The position numbers were made by a program, and so were the translations under genes. From an uncultured Candidatus Melainabacteria bacterium (GTDB lineage Bacteria; Cyanobacteriota; Vampirovibrionia; Gastranaerophilales; Gastranaerophilaceae): 7,257 nt of DNA. Below the pieces are notes generated by a model, which worked only from the letters and a program-made list of their open reading frames with translations, was not told where the DNA came from and ran no database searches. The stretch is from contig CAKVJR010000084.1 in NCBI GenBank assembly GCA_934754855.1, positions 1-7,257 on the forward strand. Reading direction: 5' to 3'. Positions 1 through 6,123 of this stretch are shown here, in pieces (position 1 is the stretch's first letter; every line of letters begins with the position of its first letter).

Positions 1-564
1 GGGTCAGGCAAATCAACCTTTATGAACCAACTCGGCTGCCTTGACAAGCCGACGTCGGGAAAATATTTTCTCGACGGAATTGACGTCAGCACAATGACTT
101 CGGACGAACTTGCCATTATCAGAAATAAAAAATTGGGCTTTGTTTTTCAAGGATTTAATTTGATTTCAAGAACGACGGCACTTGATAACGTCCAACTTCC
201 GATGATTTATGCGGGAGTAAAGGAAGAAGAGCGAATCGAGCGTGCAAAGGCAGCATTGAAGGTTGTAGGGCTTGAAAAAAGAGAAAATCACATGCCCAAT
301 CAAATGTCAGGCGGTCAACAGCAGCGTGTGGCGATAGCCCGTGCCATTGTTAACGATGCACCGATTATCCTTGCCGATGAACCGACAGGAAACCTTGACA
401 CAAAAACGAGTATTGAGGTTATGGAATTTTTTGTCAATTTGAACGAAAAGCACGGCAAGACAATCGTTTTAGTCACACACGAACCCGACATCGCAGAATA
501 TTGCAAACGGGTTGTGAAGTTCAAAGACGGCAATATTGAAAGTGATATCACAAAGAGGCTCTGA
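1..564 (+). CDS. MacB/LolD-type ABC transporter ATP-binding protein (5' truncated by window edge)
   Basis: ATPase subunit that should power the permease encoded next. The reading frame is open from base 1: the first six codons give GSGKST, the end of the Walker A loop, so the true start lies upstream and roughly 40 N-terminal residues are missing compared with the usual ~225-residue family length. The first in-frame ATG (22) is therefore not the start. In the visible 187 residues: PTSG at 17-20, Q-loop FVFQGFNL at 47-54, ABC signature MSGGQQQR at 102-109, Walker B with catalytic Glu in ILADEPTG at 123-130, D-loop NLD at 131-133, and H-loop THE at 159-161. All catalytic motifs seen are intact. 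The Q-loop sequence and the paired FtsX-like permease place it in the MacB/LolD/FtsE-like group of ABC ATPases. The exported substrate cannot be told from sequence. Confidence 0.96.
   Translation, partial: GSGKSTFMNQLGCLDKPTSGKYFLDGIDVSTMTSDELAIIRNKKLGFVFQGFNLISRTTALDNVQLPMIYAGVKEEERIERAKAALKVVGLEKRENHMPNQMSGGQQQRVAIARAIVNDAPIILADEPTGNLDTKTSIEVMEFFVNLNEKHGKTIVLVTHEPDIAEYCKRVVKFKDGNIESDITKRL
552..558 (+). promoter_or_regulatory. Ribosome binding site of the permease gene, inside the ATPase gene
   Basis: AAAGAGG lies 5 bases before the ATG at 564, within the last codons of the ATPase gene. The ATPase stop TGA (562-564) shares its last A with this ATG. This supports the chosen start and suggests translational coupling of the two subunits. 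Confidence 0.7.
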
Positions 565-1790
565 TGATTGATTTTAAATCCACTTTTAAAATGGCAACAA
601 ATTCTTTGCGAATAAATAAAATGCGTTCGGCATTGACGAGTTTAGGTATCATTATCGGCGTAAGTGCCGTAATTATTATGCTCGGAATAGGTACGGGAGC
701 AAGAAAAAATGTTCAGGCGAATATGGAATCGATGGGGTCAAATATCCTCACAATCCGCTCGTCATCGGCAAAATCAGGCGGTGTACAACAAGGTTTCGGA
801 ACCCGTCCGTCTTTGACGATAAAAGATGCACAAGAAATTATGAAAACGGCGGATAACATTGATTCTGTTGCCGTTGCGTCGAATGAATCAAAACAACTTA
901 TGTACGGCAATCAAAACTGGGCATCTTCTGTTTATGGCGTTTCAAATTCTTATTTGTACATTAAAAATTACGAAATTGAAAACGGAAGAGGTTTTCAACA
1001 GGAAGACAGTCGAAATTACTCAAAAGTAGCGATTATCGGGCATACGGTTGCGGAAGAACTTTTCGGCGACCTTGACCCTATCGGACGGGTAATGAGAGTC
1101 GGAAATATTCCGTTCAAAGTCATCGGAACGCTTAAATCCAAAGGTTCTTCAGGACCTATGGATCAGGACGATTTGGTATTTATCCCGATAACGACGGCAC
1201 AGAGAAAAGTTTTCGGAACGGATTTTCCCGGAAGCGTCAAAATGATTTTGGTCAAAGGGGAAGATGCGGATAAATTGACCGCCCTTGAAAATGAGATACA
1301 GACGATTTTGCGGGCAAGACATCACATCGGAAAAAATCAGGAAGATGATTTCAAAATCAGAAATTTTGCGGAATTTCAAGAAAGCATGCAGTCAACAGCC
1401 CGTATTTTTTCGATTTTGCTTGCCTTAATTGCCTCGGTATCATTGCTTGTCGGCGGTATCGGAATTATGAATATTATGCTCGTTTCAGTTACAGAAAGGA
1501 CGAAAGAAATCGGTATCAGAATGGCGATTGGGGCGAATGTTCAGGATATTCGACTGCAATTTTTGCTTGAATCGGTGCTGTTGTCGATGATTGGCGGAAT
1601 TATCGGAATTATTGTCGGAATTATCGGCTCAGAGTTAATACAACTGTTTTCGGATATGTCCGCAGTAATAACGTTGGGTTCAATAGTTATGTCGCTTTGT
1701 TTTTCGGTTCTTGTCGGAATAGGATTTGGCTATTATCCTGCCTATAAGGCGTCATTGTTGAATCCTATCGATGCATTGAGATATGAATAA
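564..1790 (+). CDS. MacB-type ABC transporter permease (FtsX family)
   Basis: Integral membrane subunit of the exporter, 408 residues, typical for a MacB-like permease made as a separate polypeptide from its ATPase. Membrane segment 1 is at about 22-44, after a basic N-terminus (RINKMRSALTSLG). A large periplasmic MacB_PCD-type domain follows at about 45-280, then three further membrane segments at about 282-306, 333-360 and 372-394. The FtsX-domain hallmark ERTKEIGIRMAIGA is at 311-324, and the C-terminus ends in the family-typical YPAYKASLLNPIDALRYE at 391-408. Family members are mechanotransmission proteins that export peptides, macrolides or lipoproteins, or act on the envelope; the substrate here is unknown. 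The gene overlaps the ATPase gene by one base. No membrane-fusion (MacA-like) gene is visible; it could lie upstream of the window. Confidence 0.95.
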   Translation: MIDFKSTFKMATNSLRINKMRSALTSLGIIIGVSAVIIMLGIGTGARKNVQANMESMGSNILTIRSSSAKSGGVQQGFGTRPSLTIKDAQEIMKTADNIDSVAVASNESKQLMYGNQNWASSVYGVSNSYLYIKNYEIENGRGFQQEDSRNYSKVAIIGHTVAEELFGDLDPIGRVMRVGNIPFKVIGTLKSKGSSGPMDQDDLVFIPITTAQRKVFGTDFPGSVKMILVKGEDADKLTALENEIQTILRARHHIGKNQEDDFKIRNFAEFQESMQSTARIFSILLALIASVSLLVGGIGIMNIMLVSVTERTKEIGIRMAIGANVQDIRLQFLLESVLLSMIGGIIGIIVGIIGSELIQLFSDMSAVITLGSIVMSLCFSVLVGIGFGYYPAYKASLLNPIDALRYE

Positions 1791-1796
1791 CAGGGT

Positions 1797-1824
1797 CTGT
1801 CATTTTATTTTTTTATGTTAAAAT
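1797..1824 (+). promoter_or_regulatory. Candidate sigma-70-type promoter for the acyl-CoA synthetase gene
   Basis: Within the 78-base gap after the permease gene, CTGTCA (1797-1802) can serve as -35, and TAAAAT (1819-1824) as -10 with a 16-base spacer. TG at 1816-1817 gives an extended -10 (TGTTAAAAT). A T-rich stretch fills the spacer. Transcription would begin near 1831, leaving a leader of about 38 bases. Called from consensus similarity only. Confidence 0.45.
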
Positions 1825-1854
1825 ACAAAATGTATTAGACTCGAAACACACAAT

Positions 1855-1860
1855 AAAGGA
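1855..1860 (+). promoter_or_regulatory. Ribosome binding site of the acyl-CoA synthetase gene
   Basis: AAAGGA lies 8 bases upstream of the ATG at 1869. The spacing is good and no other in-frame start nearby has a comparable site, so this fixes the start of the gene. Confidence 0.7.
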
Positions 1861-1868
1861 TTAAAAAA

Positions 1869-3530
1869 ATGGAAAGAACTGAGAATCTTCTTTTGTTTAT
1901 GGATAAAGTCACAAAAGAATACGGAAATAAAAATGCATTAGGAATAAAATCATATATAGGTTGGAGAGAATTGACATTTAAAGGCTTGAGCATTTTGTCG
2001 CAAAGACTTGCGGCATATATGGTTCGCCAAGGAATTGACAAGGGCGATAAGGTTGCCATTTTGTCAGAATCTATGCCCGAATGGGGTGCGGCATTGTTCG
2101 CATCTGTTTTGGCGGGTGCAACACTTGTTCCGCTCGATATTAAACTTACGGAATATGAATTAAATTCGATTTTGAGCAACAGCCAACCGAGAATGTTGAT
2201 GTGTTCAAATGCTTATTTGGAAAAAGCAAAAACTCTTATGCAGGAAATCGAATCAATTGAAGAAGTCGTTGTAATTGACGAAGGCTGCACGGATAAAACT
2301 TGTCAATGTATTTATAATTTGCCCGACGCAAAAGACTTCAAATGGCGTCACAGAAATCCCCAACAATCGGCATTTATTATCTATACATCAGGTACGACGG
2401 GCAAACCGAAAGGTATTGAAATTTCATACAAAAACTCAATGGCTCAGGTAAAATCAATCAGCCAATGTTTTAATTTGACCGTAAATGACCGCCTGTTATC
2501 GATTTTGCCGATGAATCACCTTTTTGAACTTTCTGTCGGATTTTTGTCATTCTTGAGTATGGGAACGGCAATTTATTACTCTAAAAGTTTGAAACCGAAA
2601 GATTTGTTCCCGATTTTGTCGGAAAAAGAAATCACGTTTATGGTTGTAGTTCCGGCATTTTTGAAACTTTTAAAGGCAAATATCGAATCAACGGTTGCTC
2701 AAGGCGGATTTTTCAAAAAAATGATGTTCAATGTGCTTTTTAATATCGCAAAATTAATCCCGTCAGTCAGAGTAAGAAAGCACCTCTTCCCGTCTATTCA
2801 TAAGCAATTCGGCGGAAAATTCAGAGGCTGCATATCGGGCGGTGCACCGTTAGATATTGAAATTGCAAAATATTTAGAAACATTGGGTATCAAAATTTAC
2901 GAAGGATACGGCTTGTCTGAAGCATCACCTGTTGTTACATTCAACACCGATGAAGCGTCAAGATTGGGTTCAGTCGGCAGACCGATTCCCGATGTAAAAG
3001 TAAAAATTGACGAAGAAACGGGCGAATTGCTCGTAAAAGGCGATAACGTAATGAAAGGTTATTACGGAAACCCCGAATTGACGGCGGAAACAATCGATGC
3101 TGACGGCTGGCTCCACTCGGGAGATATTGCCGAAATAGATAAAGACGGCTTTGTCTATATCACAGGCAGAATTAAGAATATGATTGTTTTGAACGGCGGT
3201 AAAAAAGTATTTCCCGAAGAAGTTGAAGCAATTTTGGCATTGAGCAACATAATTCAGGAATCTTGCGTTGTCGGCGTAAAACGTGACGGCGGATTGAAAG
3301 ACGGCACAGAAGAAGTTACTGCGGTAGTTGTTCCGACGGAAGAAATTTCAAACAAATACCCGAACGATGAAGAGTTGACAAAAATTTTAAGAGCAGAAGT
3401 TAAAGAATTGTCAACAAAATTGTCCGTATTCAAGCGTCCGACAAACGTGGTATTGAGCAGAAAACCGCTTGAGAGAACGGCTACGAGCAAAATCAAGAGA
3501 AAAGAAGCCAAGGCTCTTGCCGAAAAATAA
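1869..3530 (+). CDS. AMP-forming long-chain acyl-CoA (or acyl-ACP) synthetase
   Basis: Adenylate-forming enzyme of the ANL superfamily, 553 residues, expected to activate a fatty acid with ATP to an acyl-adenylate and pass it to CoA or acyl carrier protein in the cytoplasm. Motifs in order: phosphate-binding loop YTSGTTGKPKG at 172-182; SGGAPLD at 323-329; adenine-binding YEGYGLSE at 344-351; GWLHSGD at 413-419 with the ribose-binding Asp; hinge-region ITGRIKN at 431-437; LNGGKKVFPEEVE at 441-453; and C-terminal ATSKIKRK at 537-544, whose K541 is in the position of the catalytic lysine (the usual Gly before it is Ser here). Overall length and the segment at 280-325 resemble long-chain FadD/FAA-type ligases. 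CoA versus ACP as acceptor, and chain length, cannot be told from sequence. No terminator is seen before the next gene, so transcripts may read through into the downstream cluster. Confidence 0.93.
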   Translation: MERTENLLLFMDKVTKEYGNKNALGIKSYIGWRELTFKGLSILSQRLAAYMVRQGIDKGDKVAILSESMPEWGAALFASVLAGATLVPLDIKLTEYELNSILSNSQPRMLMCSNAYLEKAKTLMQEIESIEEVVVIDEGCTDKTCQCIYNLPDAKDFKWRHRNPQQSAFIIYTSGTTGKPKGIEISYKNSMAQVKSISQCFNLTVNDRLLSILPMNHLFELSVGFLSFLSMGTAIYYSKSLKPKDLFPILSEKEITFMVVVPAFLKLLKANIESTVAQGGFFKKMMFNVLFNIAKLIPSVRVRKHLFPSIHKQFGGKFRGCISGGAPLDIEIAKYLETLGIKIYEGYGLSEASPVVTFNTDEASRLGSVGRPIPDVKVKIDEETGELLVKGDNVMKGYYGNPELTAETIDADGWLHSGDIAEIDKDGFVYITGRIKNMIVLNGGKKVFPEEVEAILALSNIIQESCVVGVKRDGGLKDGTEEVTAVVVPTEEISNKYPNDEELTKILRAEVKELSTKLSVFKRPTNVVLSRKPLERTATSKIKRKEAKALAEK

Positions 3531-3541
3531 TTCATGAAAAC

Positions 3542-3571
3542 TTGTATTTTCACTGAATATTGTGCTACAAT
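3542..3571 (+). promoter_or_regulatory. Probable extended -10 promoter for the three-gene VWA/FHA-like/TonB-like cluster
   Basis: TTGTAT (3542-3547) is a partial -35, followed by an 18-base spacer and TACAAT (3566-3571) as -10. TG at 3563-3564 makes the extended motif TGCTACAAT. Transcription would start near 3578, downstream of the first in-frame ATGs (3534 and 3573) and upstream of the one at 3594. This argues that 3594 is the true start of the VWA gene and that the cluster can be transcribed independently of the synthetase gene. Confidence 0.55.
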
Positions 3572-3593
3572 CATGGAAAAAACGGAAAAAGCA

Positions 3594-4262
3594 ATGGGTA
3601 AAAGATTAATTACATTAGGAATTATAATTTTAGTTTTCTCGATTATCGTAAAAACTGCAATAGTAGGGTTTAAGTCGATTAAAGTTGACGATTTCACTCC
3701 AACGTGTGCGATATTTCTTATAGATATATCAGCGTCAAATCAGGAACAATTGTATAAGCAAAAGAACTATATCAGTACTATTTGCAAGACATTAGACCCT
3801 GATGATCAAATCAAGATTTTGGTCATTTCGCAAGATGCAAACCTTATTTATGAAGGTTCGCCTCAAAACGGAAGCGGAATCAGAAAATCGTTAAACGAAT
3901 ATACCCAATTAGACGCATCAGCGTGGGGAACTGCATACGGAACGGCAATCAAAAAAGGTATGCAGCACGCTTTGACAATGCAAAGAGAAGGTTATACTCC
4001 CGCAATTATTGTAATTGGCGATTTGGAAAACGAAGGTGATATCAAAGGTCAAATTAACTGGGATACATTGCCGAATAACGTCAGAAAAGTTAAGCAATAT
4101 TGTCCTAAGTTATCAATGTCATTCTTGTATGCTCACCCGTCTAAATTGGATTTCGTAAAAGGAAAATTGGTCCCTGTATTGGGAGAAGAAAAATTAGTAA
4201 TTGCAACTAATGAAATGATGGACAAGGCAAGCCGTAAGATTATGGCGGCAATGGGAAGATAA
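3594..4262 (+). CDS. Membrane-anchored von Willebrand factor A (VWA) domain protein
   Basis: About 222 residues from the ATG at 3594. In-frame ATGs at 3534 (242 residues) and 3573 have no ribosome binding site and lie upstream of or within the likely promoter; GGAAAAA at 3584-3590 is a weak site for 3594. The N-terminus is MGKR followed by one hydrophobic segment (about 5-26), with no evident cleavage site, so it looks like a signal anchor with the rest outside the cytoplasm. The VWA domain spans about 36-190. A metal-ion-dependent adhesion site (MIDAS) is visible: DISAS (D44, S46, S48), a Thr in WGTAYGTAIKKG (T113 or T117) and Asp in IVIGDLE (D143), so Mg2+-dependent ligand binding is plausible. 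VWA domains mediate protein-protein contact; the partner is unknown, but products of the two following genes are obvious candidates. Twelve codon-free bases, including a ribosome binding site, separate it from the next gene. Confidence 0.85.
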   Translation: MGKRLITLGIIILVFSIIVKTAIVGFKSIKVDDFTPTCAIFLIDISASNQEQLYKQKNYISTICKTLDPDDQIKILVISQDANLIYEGSPQNGSGIRKSLNEYTQLDASAWGTAYGTAIKKGMQHALTMQREGYTPAIIVIGDLENEGDIKGQINWDTLPNNVRKVKQYCPKLSMSFLYAHPSKLDFVKGKLVPVLGEEKLVIATNEMMDKASRKIMAAMGR

Positions 4263-4265
4263 GGA
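4261..4265 (+). promoter_or_regulatory. Ribosome binding site of the FHA-like membrane protein gene
   Basis: AAGGA overlaps the last two bases of the VWA gene's stop codon and lies 8 bases before the ATG at 4274. It supports that start and close coupling of the two genes. Confidence 0.65.
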
Positions 4266-4273
4266 AAAAACAG

Positions 4274-6109
4274 ATGCCCGTAACAATAGCAACGAAGAAT
4301 GGTGAACAAACATTTGATAAACCTGTCGTAACAATAGGAACGCACCCTAATTGTGAAGTGAAAGTACAATGCCCCGTTGATTTTATTCTTATTGTTGAAT
4401 TAGGAAGAAACGGCGGATTTAGAGTAACAAATAAAACAGCAACCCCCGATATAATGTTCAAAGGGCAACCGATGGGCAATTCACTTATTGTAGAGCGTGG
4501 TTGCAAATTGATGGTAAACGGAACAGATGATTTTGTCGGCATTAAGTTGGGAGCAGCAGCGGCACCAAGACCGCAAGCACCGCAGCAACCGCAAAATCCG
4601 CAACCTCAAATGCAAGGCAGACCGCAGGGACATCGTCCTCAGCAGCCCATGCCGCAACAAATGCAGCAAGGTATGATGCAAAATCGTCAACCGCAAATGA
4701 GAAGACCTATGCCTAACGGCGGCGGCATGCCAATGCCTCCTCAAGGTCACCCTCAAAGAATGCCACAACAACCGCAACAACAACACGTTACATTGACATC
4801 AATCGCACAACAGGATTTCAATGAAGAAGATATCAGAGAACTTTACGGTGAAGTTAATGCGGCGACAAAAATCAAATTGGAAAAGAGAAAATCCGATATT
4901 GAATCACGTCGTGTAAGTATTTTAAAAGAAATTTCATTTGCACTTGAAGATGCGAAGAAAAGAATTTCAGCAAACGGAAACGCAGAGAGATTTCTCGGAT
5001 TGGCATTAATTTTCTGTCCGATTATTATGGCATCGGCGGTTTCAGATACTCTCAGAAACTTGTTGGCAGAAAATGTCAGAGGATTTTTCCCGCTCCACAT
5101 GCGACTTTTGGCAGGTTATGCGGTACTTTTGTTCGTAAACTCTTTGATTTTGAAACAAGGTATTTTCCTTTTGTTCCAAGATAAAGGAAAGGAAAAGAGT
5201 ACTGTAAATAAAAAGGCTGCTGCGGCAAAGAACTTTATGTTAATGCTTTCGCCGGCAATCTTCCTCACAGTCGGCGGAATTATCGTATCATTCTATCTGA
5301 ACACGGATACACCGTTAGACCAAGGTTCAACCATTATTTCAATGGTTTGTTTATTCGCTTTGGTTTTGTGTGCCGTTGTCAGCGGTTATTTCAAGAGTAT
5401 GCTCCAAGAAGCAAACGTTGAATACGATAAATACGAATCAAGAGAAGATTTCAAAGGTGTTATTCAAGACTATCAACAATGGATTGGCTTGTTTATCAAC
5501 AACTTGAGTTCAGTAAAACTCAGAAATATCAAAAATAAACAGTTCACATTGAAATTAAAATCAGTCGGTGAAATTGCGTTAGGTATTATCACATCACCGT
5601 TCTTGGCTTATGCGGTATCAAACACATTGGGAACATGTATTCCTGATGCAGCAGGTTGGATAAGAATTTCGGGCTTGAGAATTTCACCTGTATTCTTGGC
5701 TCTTGCAACATTGATGATTATCTTTGCATTCTTCACTTTGGCACAAGCATTTACTATTTCAAGAAGAGTAAACGGCTCGGAAGTTGTCAAGAAAGACGGA
5801 TTTGCAAACTATATGCACCACGGTGTTGATTTGTTTGGTACAGAAGCGGTTAAGAAATTGAAATCGGACGCATTCCGTTCGTTCTTGATTGCAGGAACAG
5901 TTATTTTCATTGAATTTACAATGAACGTTTCATACTTTATGCAAGAAATCGGCGGCGGTGAATGGGGCGGTATTTTAATGAGTGTTATCGCAGCATTCGT
6001 ACCTACGGCATTGTTGATTGCAGAAACATTTATGTTATCTCATACTCAATATGAAATGCATATTTGCGATGAAATTATTGACAGATTAGACAAAGATATT
6101 GACGAATAG
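4274..6109 (+). CDS. Polytopic membrane protein with N-terminal FHA-like domain and Pro/Gln-rich linker
   Basis: 611 residues; I do not recognise a named family for the whole protein. Residues 1-93 look like a forkhead-associated (FHA) beta-sandwich: VVTIGTHPNCEVKV (18-31) matches the usual first motif, and LIVERGCKLMVNGTDDFVGIKL (71-92, in part) the closing strands. The conserved Ser-x-x-His and Asn-Gly of phosphothreonine-binding FHA domains are missing. Residues 95-170 are a low-complexity Pro/Gln/Met/Arg linker. Residues 171-238 are charged and probably helical or coiled (EKRKSDIESRR at 203-213). About eight hydrophobic segments follow at 240-258, 278-300, 321-341, 353-373, 432-450, 471-494, 535-555 and 565-588. 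Lys-rich loops at 302-320 and 374-430 fit an N-in, C-in topology, putting the FHA-like part in the cytoplasm. Function is unknown; position between a VWA gene and a TonB-like gene suggests a membrane hub of one complex. Confidence 0.85.
   Translation: MPVTIATKNGEQTFDKPVVTIGTHPNCEVKVQCPVDFILIVELGRNGGFRVTNKTATPDIMFKGQPMGNSLIVERGCKLMVNGTDDFVGIKLGAAAAPRPQAPQQPQNPQPQMQGRPQGHRPQQPMPQQMQQGMMQNRQPQMRRPMPNGGGMPMPPQGHPQRMPQQPQQQHVTLTSIAQQDFNEEDIRELYGEVNAATKIKLEKRKSDIESRRVSILKEISFALEDAKKRISANGNAERFLGLALIFCPIIMASAVSDTLRNLLAENVRGFFPLHMRLLAGYAVLLFVNSLILKQGIFLLFQDKGKEKSTVNKKAAAAKNFMLMLSPAIFLTVGGIIVSFYLNTDTPLDQGSTIISMVCLFALVLCAVVSGYFKSMLQEANVEYDKYESREDFKGVIQDYQQWIGLFINNLSSVKLRNIKNKQFTLKLKSVGEIALGIITSPFLAYAVSNTLGTCIPDAAGWIRISGLRISPVFLALATLMIIFAFFTLAQAFTISRRVNGSEVVKKDGFANYMHHGVDLFGTEAVKKLKSDAFRSFLIAGTVIFIEFTMNVSYFMQEIGGGEWGGILMSVIAAFVPTALLIAETFMLSHTQYEMHICDEIIDRLDKDIDE
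4556..4783 (+). repeat. Low-complexity Pro/Gln/Met-rich coding segment
   Basis: Encodes residues 95-170 of the FHA-like membrane protein, built from recurring short units such as PQQPQ, PQMQ and MPQQMQQ. CAA, CAG and CCG codons dominate. It most likely forms a flexible cytoplasmic tether between the FHA-like domain and the membrane part. The antisense strand is open here only because of this composition. Confidence 0.8.
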
Positions 6110-6123
6110 CGAAAGAAAAAACT

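Noticed and set aside
22..564. ATG at 22 as the start of the ATPase.
   Set aside because: The frame is open upstream to base 1 and encodes the end of the Walker A motif, so the ATG is internal.
1790..1814. Possible terminator after the permease gene: ACAG-GGT-CTGT followed by a T-rich run.
   Set aside because: The stem is only 4 bp and the T-run is interrupted and offset from it; the T-rich stretch is better explained as promoter spacer.
3254..3697. A 147-codon - strand frame across the end of the synthetase gene and the start of the VWA gene.
   Set aside because: Both + strand genes have clear conserved motifs there; the antisense product shows no recognisable domain.
4481..4786. A 101-codon open frame on the - strand rich in Leu, Arg and His.
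   Set aside because: It is an antisense shadow of the Pro/Gln-rich linker codons; the + strand frame has conserved domains and a good ribosome binding site.
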